A DNA stretch of 64,000 nucleotides. Source: Alviniconcha marisindica. Lineage: Eukaryota; Mollusca; Gastropoda; Provannidae. Location of the stretch: the NCBI GenBank assembly GCA_018857735.1, contig JABMCL010003107.1:890001-954000 (forward strand). The letters run 5' to 3'. A program made the position numbers and the translations under genes. Positions 1 through 12,021 of the stretch are shown here, one piece after another (within the stretch, counting starts at the first letter, position 1; each line of letters opens with the position of its first letter). The notes below the pieces were generated by a model. That model was given only the letters and a program-made list of their open reading frames with translations. It had not been told where the DNA came from and ran no database searches.

Positions 1-1375
1 TCCCCAAAATCACCATTAAGTAAACCTCGTCACTCGTTGCCAGCACCACCACAGGCAACCGCTGAGTAAACCTCTCGCCACTCGTTGCCAGCACCACCAC
101 AGGCAACCGCGGAGTAAACCTCTCGCCACTCGTTGCCAGCACCACCACCGGCAACCGCTGAGTAAACCTCTCGCCACTCGTTGCCAGCACCATCACAGGC
201 AACCGCTGAGTAAACCTCTCGCCACTCGTTGCCAGCACCACCACAGGCAACCGCTGAGTAAACCTCTTGCCACTCGTTGCCAGCACCAATAGAGGAAAAC
301 GCCAGAACTGTTCTCCATGTTGATACTGAGTAAACCTCTGGTCATTCGTTGCCAACACCACCGCTGGCAAACGCTGAGTAAACCTCTGGTCACTCGTTGC
401 CAGCACCACCAGAGGCAAACGCTGCAGAACTGTTCCCCAAGTCACCACTGAGTAAACCTCTCGTTACGCTTGTCAGCACCGCCGGAGCCGTACGCCGCAG
501 AACTGTCCCAGTGTCACCACTGAGTAAACGTTTCGTCACTCGTTGCCAGCACCACCAGAGGCAACCGCTGTAGAACTGTCCCAGTGTCACCGATGAATAA
601 ACCTCTGGTCACTCGTTGCCAGCACCACCAGAGGCAACCGCTGTAGAACTGTCCCAGTGTCACCGATGAGTAAATCTCTGGTCACTCGTTGCCAGCACCA
701 CCAGAGACAAACGTTGAGTAAACCTCTGGTCACTCGTTGCCAGCACCACCAGAGACAAACGTTGAGTAAACCTCTGGTCACTCGTTGCCAGCACCACCAG
801 AGGTAAACGTTGAGTAAACCTCTCGTCACTCGTTGCTAGCACCGCCAGAGGCAAACGCTGAGTAAACCTCTCGTCACTCGCTGCCAGCACCACCAGAGGC
901 AAACGTTGAGTAAACCTTTGGTCACTCGTTGCCAGCACCACCAGAGGCAAACGTTGAGTAAACCTTTGGTCACTCGTTGCCAGCACCACCAGAGGCAACC
1001 GCTGAGTAAACCTCTGGTCACTCGTTGCCAGCACCACCAGAGGCAACCGCTGAGAAAACCTTTGGTCACTCGTTGACAGCACCACCAGAGGCAACCGCTG
1101 AGTAAACTTTTGGTCACTCGTTGCCAGCAGTACCAGAGGCAACCGCTGAGTAAACCTCTCGTCACTCGTTGCCAGCACCACCAGAGGCAACCGCTGAGTA
1201 AACCTCTCGTCACTCGTTGCCAGCACCACCAGAGGCAACCGCTGAGTAAACCTCTCGTCACTCGTTGCCAGCACCACCAGAGGCAACCGCTGAGTAAACC
1301 TCTCGTCACTCGTTGCCAGCACTACCACAGGCAACCGCTGCAGAACTGTCCCCCAAGTCACCACTGAGCAAACCC
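1..1375. repeat. 48-bp minisatellite array, about 26 copies, cut by the left window edge
   Basis: The sequence is a head-to-tail array of a 48-bp unit with anchor CACTCGTTGCCAGCACC and a recurring GCTGAGTAAACCTCT. Some units (near 300-330, 420-450, 480-520, 560-590, 625-660 and 1335-1365) carry an extra segment beginning GCAGAACTGT or TAGAACTGT, which gives a higher-order pattern. Because 48 is a multiple of three, several frames stay open on both strands. Those frames encode only a repeated 16-residue phrase and are not genes. The array continues off the left edge. Confidence 0.95.
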
Positions 1376-1484
1376 CTTTGAAGCAAACTGGGATGAGATC
1401 AGGAATGCCGCACCTGACGACGTAGGTCCGCGACCCCAGGATTTGGTGACGTGAATCAAACAGATGGTTAAATTTAACAGTTAC

Positions 1485-1564
1485 ACGTGTGCGTGTGCGC
1501 GTGCGCGTGCGTGCGTGTGCGAGTCAGTGTGTGTGCGTGCGTGTGTGTGTGTGTGTGTGTGTGC
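1485..1564. repeat. GT/GC-rich microsatellite
   Basis: Alternating TG and CG dinucleotides form an imperfect tract that ends in pure (GT)n. It lies just upstream of a LINE-like tail. Confidence 0.9.
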
Positions 1565-1589
1565 ATTCATGTTGTATGCATTGAATTTT

Positions 1590-1678
1590 GACTGTGTATT
1601 TGTAAAGAACGTGTAAGCGCTTAGGGCCTGTGCGGGTTAGGCACTCTAAGTATTCATTATTATTATTATTATTATTAG
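1590..1678 (+). mobile_element. LINE 3' tail remnant ending in (ATT)n
   Basis: The segment has a GTAAGCGCTTAGGGCCTG block followed by a short spacer and an (ATT)n tail. An analogous layout, a conserved 3' block with a TTATTATT end, follows the LINE protein fragment at 22090-22617. No coding part is left here. The assignment is by resemblance to LINE 3' ends of the AAGCGCTTAGAGCC type. Confidence 0.5.
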
Positions 1679-1796
1679 ATCCGATGGCGATGCTATACCG
1701 CCAAGGACAAAGATAATTAACTGGCGTCTTTTTGTTTGGCCAGGGCACGCTGGAATCCACGGACATGACCCAAAATACCTACACGCACGCACACAC

Positions 1797-1865
1797 GCAG
1801 AGAGAGAGGGGGGGAGAGAGAGAACATATATAATTATATAAACCCTGTGCCTACAGAGGGAGAGA

Positions 1866-1915
<50 letters not shown>

Positions 1916-1963
1916 GAGAGAGATGAGAGAAAGACGATTCCTACATCCCCACTCCCCCCCGAT

Positions 1964-2040
<77 letters not shown>
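1797..2040. repeat. (GA)n microsatellite cluster
   Basis: Three GA tracts (about 1797-1825, 1856-1923 and 1968-2038) are separated by short unique spacers. Confidence 0.95.
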
Positions 2041-2041
<1 letters not shown>

Positions 2042-2486
2042 CGAATAATGATGTTCCTACATTGCAAACCCCCTCCCAAAAAGGTCGGCCACAAAGAAGA
2101 AAGCGGGTATCACTCCCTGAAGACCGCAAGTCTAAATTGTCTGAAAATAAGGCTGTCGGCCCATTTGCCCGGCACGGCAATTACGTGTGGGGACAGACCA
2201 AGCTCCGGAGATGAGTGGACCTCCGTACGGGTCGCGAGGGACGCGAGAAACCAGACGAGAAAAGTACTTTGCAGATTTTTCTCTTGTATATCAGGACGTA
2301 GAACCAGCTGCCCCAGTCTTCTTCACAGACCCGTCCCCCTTTTTTTTCTTTTCTTTTTCTGCGCGCGCTGGACGGTTCCAATAAAAGCCACGTGGTGCAA
2401 TAACCGATCCCAAAGACGCAACGCCAGCAGATTTGTTCCACTTTTTGCCAAGTAATATTGCCCCCTACCCCATCTTCCTTCCTCTG

Positions 2487-2487
<1 letters not shown>
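2041..2487. other. Unique sequence without a supported gene
   Basis: This is mixed-composition sequence with short open frames on both strands. None has a recognisable domain or convincing splice context. A pyrimidine run lies at 2340-2360. Confidence 0.5.
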
Positions 2488-2576
<89 letters not shown>

Positions 2577-2590
2577 TGGTGTGTGTGTGC

Positions 2591-2662
<72 letters not shown>
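2488..2662. repeat. Compound (GT)n-(GCGT)n-(CT)n microsatellite
   Basis: The tract is (GT)n to about 2531, then (GCGT)n to about 2575, a short GT spacer, and (CT)n from 2591 to 2660. Confidence 0.97.
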
Positions 2663-2663
<1 letters not shown>

Positions 2664-2733
2664 GCTTAGTAAGGACAGACAGCAAGAAAACGACACTGCC
2701 TAAAAACCTCAATCATCGAGTAATAAACTTCTG
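2663..2733 (+). repeat. 70-bp element following a CT tract, copy 1
   Basis: The block begins AGCTTAGTAAGGACAGAC and ends GAGTAATAAACTTCT. A clearly related copy is at 3577-3646, also directly after a long CT tract. The repeated association of a unique block with a microsatellite suggests either a duplicated segment or the end of a dispersed element. Confidence 0.8.
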
Positions 2734-3085
2734 AGCGCTGTCCCTCTCCCTCAGCGCGTGATCGCGCGCGTTTCATTCCTTCGGCGGGGGTGGAACCGGG
2801 AGGCAGTGGCAATATAATTCCGCCATTCTACTACCGACGTTATCCAAAGGCCCGCCTCTCGCGCACCGGCCGCCGACAGAAGAGCACGCCAGGCACTGAG
2901 CACTAATATTATTCGTGGGCACGCAGGCTGGCAAGCCGGCACAGCGCCCCGAAAGCTGAGTTCGAGTCCCCCAGATAACGGCAGACTAGCATGCAAAGCA
3001 CGACCGCCAGCATCAGCAAGGCCGGACGCTGACAGAGGCTTCGGGGGTAACGGAACTGAAAGCCGGCGTGAACCTATAAGTTATA

Positions 3086-3087
<2 letters not shown>
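2734..3087. other. GC- and CpG-rich unique sequence, no gene seen
   Basis: CpG-rich stretch between two microsatellite blocks. I see no convincing exon and no core-promoter motif beyond its base composition. Confidence 0.4.
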
Positions 3088-3142
<55 letters not shown>

Positions 3143-3162
3143 ACGACACACAACCACACACA

Positions 3163-3238
<76 letters not shown>

Positions 3239-3269
3239 TCTCTCTCTCTCTCTGTCCCTCTCTCTCTCT

Positions 3270-3303
<34 letters not shown>

Positions 3304-3334
3304 CACACACACACACACTCAGTCACATACTCTC

Positions 3335-3394
<60 letters not shown>

Positions 3395-3396
3395 CC

Positions 3397-3487
<91 letters not shown>

Positions 3488-3491
3488 ATCA

Positions 3492-3562
<71 letters not shown>

Positions 3563-3566
3563 GTCT
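3088..3566. repeat. Compound (CT)n/(CA)n microsatellite block
   Basis: About 480 bp of alternating long CT and CA tracts. All open frames across it are low-complexity. Confidence 0.97.
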
Positions 3567-3576
3567 ATGTATATAG

Positions 3577-3646
3577 CTTAGTAAGGACAGACTGTAAGAA
3601 GAGGATATAGCCTAAAAAACTCAATCATTGAGTAATAAAGTTCTCA
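3577..3646 (+). repeat. 70-bp element following a CT tract, copy 2
   Basis: Starts AGCTTAGTAAGGACAGAC and ends GAGTAATAAAGTTCT. It is the partner of the block at 2663-2733, with a few substitutions, and it again follows a long CT tract. Confidence 0.8.
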
Positions 3647-4009
3647 TGTGTGCTCTCTCTCTCTCCCTCTATATCCACCCGCGCGACCAGCCGGCCATCA
3701 CATCTTCCGCACAGACAGGTTGACTTTAAACGTCCTTTTCTTGAAATTTCTTTGAGGATGTCCCTCTGGTGGAGTTTATGTGTCTTGTAGTTACACGCAT
3801 GCTAGGCGAGAGTTACCGTAGGCGACTCGAGTCTTGGTTGTTGTATTTGTGTTACGTATTTCGAGCGCTAATTAACTCCCTTGTGTGTTGGTCCTTTTCT
3901 TGAACTTGTTTTGATGCTTGCACCAAAAACACAAACATATATAACAAGAGGGCGTATGGACGGAAGGAACTGTCCTCTCGGCTTCAGTGGGCTTTAGCTT
4001 TAGCCCACT
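3647..4009. other. Unique spacer, no gene seen
   Basis: A short CT tract (3654-3668) is followed by mixed unique sequence leading into the 67-bp array. No domain or exon is recognised. Confidence 0.4.
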
Positions 4010-4835
4010 AAGACAGGCCGAGTAAACAACAATACAACGAGTGCTCGACTTCTCTGGTATAGCCATAGCTCCGCCCACTGAGACACGGAGTAAACAACAC
4101 AATGTGTGCTCGACGTCTCTGCTTTAGCCACATAGCTCCGCCCACTGAGACAGAGTAAACAACACAATGTGTGCTCGACTTCTCCGGTTTAGCCTGATAG
4201 CTCCGCCCACTGAGACACGGAGTAAACAACACAATGTGTGCTCGACTTCTCTGCTTTAGCCACATAGCTCCGCCCACTGAGACACGGAGTAAACAACACA
4301 ATGTGTGCTCGATTCTCTGCTTTAGCCACATAGCTCCGCCCACTGAAACACGGAGTAAACAACACAATGTGTGCTCGACTTCTCTGCTTTAGCCACATAG
4401 CTCCGCCCACTGAGACACGGAGTAAACAACACAATGTGTGCTCGATTCTCTGCTTTAGCCACATAGCTCCGCCCACTGAGACACGGAGTAAACAACACAA
4501 TGTGTGCTCGATTCTCTGCTTTAGCCTGATAGCTCCGCCCACTGAGACACGGAGTAAACAACACAATGTGTGCTCGACTTCTCTGCTTTAGCCACATAGC
4601 TCCGCCCACTGAGACACGGAGTAAACAACACAATGTGTGCTCGACTTCTCTGCTTTAGCCACATAGCTCCGCCCACTGAGACACGGAGTAAACAACACAA
4701 CATGTGCTCGACTTCTCTGCTTTAGCCACATAGCTCCGCCCACTGAGACACGCGGAGTAAACAACACAATGTGTGCTCGACTTCTCTGCTTTAACCAGAC
4801 AGTTCCCATACTCAGGGCGCCGGTAAACAACATAA
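4010..4835. repeat. 67-bp minisatellite array, about 12 copies
   Basis: Contiguous units of about 67 bp share CTCCGCCCACTGAGACACGG, AGTAAACAACACAATGTGTG and CTCTGCTTTAGCC. Copies differ by small indels and substitutions, such as GCCACATAG against GCCTGATAG. Units abut with no unique spacers. Open frames on either strand are artefacts of the repetition. Confidence 0.95.
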
Positions 4836-5838
4836 CGTCTGTTCGAACTCACGCTACGAACTGCACAGACCCAAGGCACTTACTTGATCGTTGTTTCCCA
4901 AAACAGCAAGGGCCAGTCCGTTATAGTCATGGACCTATGTAGGTCCATGGTTATACTCCTTTCAATACTGCCCTTATTAAAGGCAAAAACGAAACAACAA
5001 AAACATAATAATTACACAAGGCTAGGAGAAGACGGCTGGAGAAAACGAAGCGAAATAATTAAAACCAGGATGGCATGATTCAGAATCAGAACAGCGGCAG
5101 ATTCCCTGGCAGCAGGCAAAGCACACAAAAAAAGCGACATTCAAAACCTCACTGACCTAGCTGGGCTATAACACTCCGCGTGCGAACGGGAAACTTGGTG
5201 ATAGCTCCGGGGCTGCAGCAGAGGGGACCGGACCCTTCTAATTCTCCCTGCAGCCACGGTGCGGTGCCTCGGGGCCCCGCGGCTACTGGGGTTTGGAACC
5301 GGAAGAGGGGCAGCAGTTCGCGGCCGCTGGTTAAAGTACAGCCGTGATCGATGCCAGTCACGCAGGCCATTTCCACATTTCCACAATCTGTAGTGGCTGC
5401 CGGAGAACCGAGCCACGTCTCGCCAAGCCCTCCCTCATCATCGCCGAGATGGACTGTGGCCAGCGACGTATGTGCTTTCAAGGAGTCCCTTCTTCCTAGT
5501 CGGCACACAAGGGAGGATTCGTCAATGAACTGTAACTAGTGCGGCCGGATTAGGAAGGAGAATGGCAGTATGGTAGCGGCGGTCCAGGAAGCACCGTAAT
5601 TGTTGCATCGTACCCTGCGCTTATGTAACTTTTAGCATCATGTGTAAATAAATTGAACGGTGCCGTTGCTTTCAGTTCTGCATTGCAATGCCAGCAACAC
5701 CACTGAATATAAACGTGAACCTCTTTCCCCGAGAGAGAAAACTCGACCTCAAAACAAAACAAAAATTAAAAAATTAAAAAATCCAAGGATTGTAGTTTCG
5801 GTTCATTTAGACCTAACAACTAGTCCTTGCTAAACTAC
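4836..5838. other. Unique sequence with a CpG-rich core, no supported gene
   Basis: A CpG-rich part at about 5180-5500 contains restriction-like GC boxes and short open frames on both strands, up to 119 codons on the - strand at 5149-5508. I recognise no family, start context or splice pattern. Confidence 0.4.
4928..4949. repeat. 22-bp perfect palindrome
   Basis: The arms CATGGACCTA and TAGGTCCATG are exact reverse complements around a central TG. Confidence 0.9.
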
Positions 5839-5902
5839 CGATTAAGAGAGAGAGAGAGACAGAGACAGAGTTTAAGGGCAGACGGTGACGGAGACACAGA
5901 GG

Positions 5903-5935
<33 letters not shown>
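5839..5935. repeat. (GA)n microsatellite
   Basis: Two GA tracts (5848-5861 and 5907-5935) are separated by a GAC-rich spacer. Confidence 0.9.
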
Positions 5936-5936
<1 letters not shown>

Positions 5937-6419
5937 AGGAGACAGATGGAATACCGGCATATTCTGAACAGGCCAGGTTTCGTCGCCATGCAAATCTGAT
6001 TAACAAAACAAAACAAAATTACATAATCTGTTGCGATTTTTGTTTTAAGTGTTTGTCAAGAGGATCTATGGTTTCCACGCGGATGCACTATTGTTTCTGT
6101 TTCAGCCTGAAAAAGATGGACGACGCGGCAGCCCATCATCACCCCCACCCCCCTCCCGCCGGCCTTTGGGGACGCAGCCCCCCCCCCCCCCACCCCCCAC
6201 CCCACCCCCTCTTGCGCCCCGCCCAAAAGGCAATGACCGAGCCACGTAATCAATAACGGGCAGTGATAGCGGCTCCTGATTTCTGCCGCTTTTACACTCC
6301 ACTTGATCCTTGTGCACCTACAGGCAGATGCGTGAGATGAGAGAGAGCAACGAGACACCCCATCACCCTCTGTGTGGGCCGGTCTTGTGTGTGGTGCGTG
6401 TGTATGCGTGCGTGAGTGC

Positions 6420-6455
<36 letters not shown>

Positions 6456-6879
6456 TCTTGTCCCGCGGGCAGCCGATTAGCTAGGTGACCATAAAACGAT
6501 TTGATGGCTCTCTTTCTGTTCGCCCCCGGCCAAGGCTGATCTTTATCACGGGATCTCCGTCTGGAAACTGTCTCCCAAGTCAGAGTTTGCCTTTCAAGAC
6601 CGTCAACGATCATGACTGAGAAGAGTGTCGGCTGCTGCTTTTCAAAGAGAAGCAGAGAGGGAGGCAGCACGGCTCGGAGCAAGCAGACTAGTCCAGTACG
6701 TGTGCAACTCAGTCACAGATGAGTCACGCGCACAGACTAAAGGCCCGTCGTACCTTCAGACACAGACCAACAGACAGTCTCTGACACACAGAAACGCAAC
6801 ACGCACACACAAACATTTTATCTTATTCTGCGTTCAAATGTTCTTTGGTCAGGACTCGGATCTGGATGTTGATGTCCTT
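5936..6879. other. Unique sequence with poly-C and (GT)n, no supported gene
   Basis: Contains a C-rich run at 6178-6213 and a GT tract at about 6417-6453. A 208-codon - strand frame crosses both and is low-complexity in part. No domain is recognised. Confidence 0.4.
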
Positions 6880-6919
6880 GATGCAACACACACACACATA
6901 CTCACACACACACACATTG

Positions 6920-6983
<64 letters not shown>

Positions 6984-7009
6984 TGTCACACACACACAAA
7001 TGCACAGAT

Positions 7010-7071
<62 letters not shown>

Positions 7072-7072
7072 A
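6880..7072. repeat. (CA)n microsatellite
   Basis: Long CA tracts are interrupted twice by CATTGTCA and once by AAATGCACAGATG. Confidence 0.95.
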
Positions 7073-8699
7073 TACACTTCAAAATAAAATAAAAATGACA
7101 GCACAACATGATTAATCTTGAGAGCGAGGAAAGCACATTCCAAAAAATGGTAACATCTAATTGAATGGATCTGCAGCTTACAAATGGCTCTAGAAAGCAA
7201 TGACCAGCACAATCCAAATGACCAAATAATCAGCACACAACCTGGTTCAAATGCTCACATGTGGAAATTAAGGCCATTAATTCTTTTCACAATTCCACCA
7301 AACCATGGATCTTGGAACCAAATTACACAAACCACACCAAACAACTTTAAAGGATTAGCCTTCTTAGGTTTGGGGACAAAAGATTTTTTGTATGATTTTT
7401 TTTTCTTTCTGCTATGATTTGTCTTTTGATTTGATTTTATTTTAAATCTGCTCACTTATCTGACCATATATAATTATGAGATAAAAATAGATTGGGATAA
7501 ACCCGAAAAGGCCACACCTCTTCTCGCAGATTTATATTTTTTCTAGAACCCTGCAATACGTCATCAACAGTTCACTCCACAGAAATAAGAACAATCAGTG
7601 AAATTTTTTTATTCCAGTCCACATGCATTTCTTCTGTGACCTGTACACAAAACAGAGCTTCCTGGTGTTCAAAAGGAGTGAGTAACACTAACAGTCTCCT
7701 TCTTTTACACTTATGCACACAACTCTGTCTGTGTTCATTACATACATGATTTTGATTATATCAAATTTAAAATTTAGTTCAAAAACTGTCTGAGAGTCGA
7801 GGTGGCCATCCTGGGCTGTCCGTCCTAACGAGCCTTCTGGTTTCCGTGGACATAAAGCTATATTGAACCATGCTTCGGCATTGGTCTCAGCTTGTCCCTA
7901 ATAAGTAATATGTCAACAGACATCTGAGGACATTAAGCAACACTACCTACCTACCTATCAAATAAAATGGTTCAGAACAAAATAACTTTCAGTTTACTCC
8001 TACAGTCCTAGTTCAAATTCACTTTCATATTTTGCTAAGTGCTTACACCATTGATACCACTGAAATTTGCGATGGCAACAGTAGTCCACACTAGTGTTCC
8101 TATGAATGTCCTCGGAGATAATTTATTTCAAAGCCAAAACAGAGAACTACAAAAAAACTAAATTTAGTACTTTAAACACAAAGACTTGCTTTCAGATAAC
8201 TTCAAAAAATCATAAAGTAACCTTGAGTTTGGATATATTTATGAACAGAGAGAAGCTCAGACCCTGTCCCTGGTGATCAGGGTTCCATTCATATGTGTTT
8301 CTCTATTTACAGGCCAATTCCTATCAGCACATACAGTACCAGCACAATAACCTTTACCAGCTAGTTCATGAAAACAGGTGGGTCTCTCGCCTCAAGATAT
8401 CCTGACATTGTATCTGTTGATTTTCAACTTATAGCAGAGTAAAACTACAAAGAAAATATAAGGAGACAGTCAGTGTTGCAGGCATATATTTCACTGAAAC
8501 TCCCTTCTTGTAGTGTCTTTCTTTCATGTTGCTAAATACCTGCAAAAATTCCACCATAGCCATGATCTAATCAGAATTTAAAGGAAATGAATGTGGCAAG
8601 AAACTTTGCAGACGACATCCACGACACACATGCACAGTAGCATGCTCACAGCATTGACTACCAGCCCACTTCTCCTTGTGTTTCTGCAGCAGTTCATTC
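7073..8699. other. A-rich unique sequence with one SINE-like tail
   Basis: No exon can be supported. Around 7900-7965 there is GAGGACATTAAGCAACAC followed by (CTAC)n. This resembles the 3' end of the dispersed family described at 13523, 24172, 48842 and elsewhere, so 7795-7965 is probably part of a dispersed element. The A-rich + strand would fit - strand transcription, but that is weak evidence. Confidence 0.4.
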
Positions 8700-9165
8700 A
8701 CACTCCAAGCCTTGCTTTCCAGCACCCTTCCTCCAGACTGTCATAATTGGTTACACCACTGAAGGAGCACTTATCATCTCTGTGCATCTGTCTACTGAAA
8801 CTGTCCTTATCAGCGCCATGCTGCCCTCCGTAGTATTTTAGAAAAATTTGATTACTAAGACTGCAGAAGCCACAAAGCATCAAAGCATGCAAATACTGGG
8901 TAAATTGTTTTAGTTCCATCTTAATTCAAATGATTTTGATTTTATTTGTGCTGGCGCATGGCATAAGCTTTGTCAGTGGTTATAATTTCAGAGTAGCATT
9001 GCCTGATATAATCTGAGTTGTCTTTGTGATTACAAACTTGCTGCCATTTAAGCAGCAGCAATGAAAAGCTGTAAGTTACACTGGCAGTTTTTGGAGACCT
9101 ACTACATAACCAGTTATGGCAGTGGTTGGAGGTAGGACGTCATAAACCGACATCTGGTCTTGTAA
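8700..9165 (-). repeat. Dispersed repeat, copy A, inverted relative to 52610-53010
   Basis: Read on the - strand, this stretch contains CCAACCACTGCCATAACTGG, then AGGTCTCCAAAAACTG, a GCTT..GCAGTCTTA block, and TTCAGTGGTGTAACCAATT. The same blocks occur in the same order, with similar spacing, on the + strand at 52610-53010. The two copies are clearly diverged, with many indels. A 73-codon open frame inside this copy is not preserved in the other, so I do not call it a gene. Confidence 0.75.
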
Positions 9166-10068
9166 TTGTTTAGACCAGAGCCCTGAAACCTCATTGGTGA
9201 CTGTTTTCAATCACTGCACAAATGGGTGAGATTCAGGGACTAGTTCCAATGTAACTGTGTCAGAACTGGAAGGATGGTAAGCCAGCAGCCACTGCGTGCA
9301 CTGTTAGGAGTACAGTTCATGCACTGTGATACAAGTACAATGTACACGCACATGGACTTACAAGCAGCCTCCTGGCTTACTGTGCATCTTGTCACTCTTT
9401 CACCACCACACAAAGGATTCACTCTCAGCAACAGTTGGAAAATTCAATTCAAGTGTCACCTCCTGTGAAGAAAGAGTATACTTTTACCAAAACAAAAACA
9501 AAATTAACAGTTCATCCTGACAATCGTAACCAGATAGCATGCAACAGACTCTCAAACAGATTGAAGCTGCATAAAAATCTGCTGGCAAACAACGAAAAGG
9601 ATTTTTTTTAATGAAAACTAGCTCAGGCACATAAAAAAACTAAAAACATTAAATACAGCTTTAAAAAAAAAAAAAATTATCATCAAACACTTCTTTGAGC
9701 TAAAGCAGGAAGAAATTTAGCAAAAATTTTCAGATAGAAAGCTATCTGACAAATGATGAACAAAACAATAATCAAAATGTCAGCTACACTATCCAACAAA
9801 GACAGTGCTCATTTCAAAATCAATGGCCATTGTTAATATATATCCAGTGGCACTGCTTTGCTGCTTTTAGTTTTACACAGCACCTGATGTATAATCTTAA
9901 ATATTGTGCATCTCCAGGCTATGAAATTGTAAAACCACAATGAAGTGGATTAAATTCACTGTTTTACAGTAATATTTATATATATACTATGATTAACAGG
10001 GCACCATGCACCATACGGCACTGGAAAGGGACAGAAACATCCAGAAATAATCAATGCCATCAAAATGT
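9166..10068. other. A/T-rich unique sequence, no gene seen
   Basis: Contains A-runs near 9661-9675 and short open frames only. Confidence 0.4.
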
Positions 10069-10070
10069 GT

Positions 10071-10133
<63 letters not shown>

Positions 10134-10169
10134 AACAAAACAACACACACACACACAAACAAACAAAAC

Positions 10170-10242
<73 letters not shown>
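10069..10242. repeat. (CA)n microsatellite
   Basis: CA tracts are interrupted by two ACAAACAAAACAAC blocks. Confidence 0.97.
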
Positions 10243-10244
<2 letters not shown>

Positions 10245-11830
10245 CTCTGAAAAGGTGATCATCTGAAGGTCCTGCTCACCATGAATCACACCAACTTACT
10301 CCTCACAACTGAGGTAGTTAGTCAGGGGCCCACGAGATTTTCCATTCGGTTTCCCTGCACGTGGTCTCTCGAAAAAGGAACTGAACCCTGACGATAAGAA
10401 AGAAAAAAGGATTGCCTGCTGAAACTTGGTCAAAGCATTGATTTTTGAGACGTAAGGATCAGACTGAATGTGCACGGGAGTTGAAAACAGTTCCACTCTG
10501 TCTAAATGTCAAACTAGGATTCCACCCAACAACAGAGAAGTGCCGGGCAAGACTGTTTCACATTTTGGTCACAGCAGCAGCAGCAGCAACAAATAAATGC
10601 ACCACAGGTTTCGCTGATAGTGGCAGCAAAGAACCCCAGACCAGCATCCCCCATCAAGCCGGTCCTCTCTGCCTTCTCTCCCTCACTGCAAGGACAGCAC
10701 CATCAAATTTTCCACTCCATTTTATTCCTCCCTCTTTGCCACTTCCTTTCTTCCCTCTCTCCTTTTCAAACTCCTCTTCCTGCCGAGCTCTCTCTCTCTC
10801 TCCCTCCCCTGCCCACAACGCCAGCCTCTCGCCAACTGTCTGTCTGCCTGCCCACCACCCCGATTCTCCAATACGCCTGGAACCTCCCCGTGGCCAATAA
10901 GGCGGCTGAGAAGATTACCGGGCCGTTCCACTTGTTTCATGTTGCCACTCTATCCACTTGCCCAGGCTCATCAGTCATGGTTTTCCATCTTTTTATTCAG
11001 CACAGAAGAGCCTGATTTCTCTTTTGTGACATGCCATCCATTTAAGAGGTAACATATGTATATATATACCCGTGGCAAAACTTGAGCGATGTGATGCTGA
11101 CATAGAGCAGAGAGTGAGATCAATACTGCACTCAGAAGCCTGGTGCTGTGTCAGTTTAATGGGTCAAAAAGTGAGCTTTGGCTCGGTCAAGAGACTAGAT
11201 CAATGGGAACCGTTCCTTCTGCGAGGGACATAATGGTTGACTGATTTAGGCTGAAGATTCATGCAGAATGAATGGTATGACCTCCGATTTGCCTGTGTAC
11301 CCCTGATTGGCTGAGACAGTGCAGCCAAGAGAACTGGGGACTGATCCAATTCTGAGGTTCCCTCCTCCAATCAATAATTCTTTGCCCCTGGTCCCCTGCA
11401 ACAGGCCAAACATTATCACAGTGTATCTTGCCTGCACTGGGCTGGGCAGCTGACAAAGAGCTAACAAGGCAACACTGGTGCCAGGCCACTTTCATGCACA
11501 AACCATCTCTGGGATGATGTTGTAATGTCTGCCATTAGCTCACATATCTCACGAGTCTGTCCAGAGCTTTTGTTCCTTTTTTTTCTTTTTTCTTCCCTGC
11601 TCTCTTTTGTTTTTCTCTGTCTGTCCAGATCTTTTCTTCCTTTTTTTCTTTTCTTTTCTGCTGTCTTTTTTTTTCTGTCTACACTCTGGGGAAACAAACA
11701 GAAGTGAAAGGATGAGAAACTGAGATTGGTTTAAATTGCTGTTAAAAATCTGTTGGTGTTTTTCTGCTGCTGTGACACTGACAGACTAAAAACAAACCCT
11801 CTTATTCAGTCTTAACTGAACATTACAGTT
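10243..11830. other. Unique sequence with pyrimidine-rich parts, no supported gene
   Basis: Contains an (AGC)n run near 10572-10590, a CT-rich low-complexity stretch at 10660-10870, a CCAATAAGG box near 10892, and two related T/C-rich blocks at 11560-11690. The 151- and 131-codon + strand frames at 10445-11015 are Ser/Pro/Leu-rich translations of the CT-rich stretch and look spurious. Confidence 0.4.
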
Positions 11831-12021
11831 GAAATATTTTTGGAATACTCCTTTTACTTTTCATGTTGCTACTCTGGATGTTTTTGCCTCAACAAACTTG
11901 AACGAAATAAAAACCCTTCCTTTCTGAAATATTTTGGAACACTTCTTTTACTTTTCATGTTGCTACTCCAGATGTTTTTGCATCAACAAATTGGAAATAA
12001 ATAAAACCCTCTTCCTTTCTG
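11831..12021. repeat. 95-bp tandem duplication
   Basis: Two copies, starting at 11831 and 11926, share GAAATATTTT, TTTTACTTTTCATGTTGC and an AATAAAA near the end. The period is 95 bp. Confidence 0.9.

Noticed and set aside
193..1367. Long open frames with a repeated LPLVVLATSD or CLWWCWQRV phrase on the - strand and a QRQPLSKPLVTRCQ phrase on the + strand
   Set aside because: They are translations of the 48-bp minisatellite; the unit length is a multiple of three, so frames stay open on both strands.
4010..4835. Regular repeats reminiscent of a CRISPR array
   Set aside because: Units are contiguous with no unique spacers, and the genome is eukaryotic; it is a minisatellite.
5149..5508. 119-codon - strand frame in CpG-rich sequence
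   Set aside because: No recognisable domain; high GC makes stop codons rare by chance.
10445..11015. Ser/Pro/Leu-rich + strand frames of 131-151 codons
   Set aside because: Driven by CT-rich low-complexity sequence; no start context or homology.
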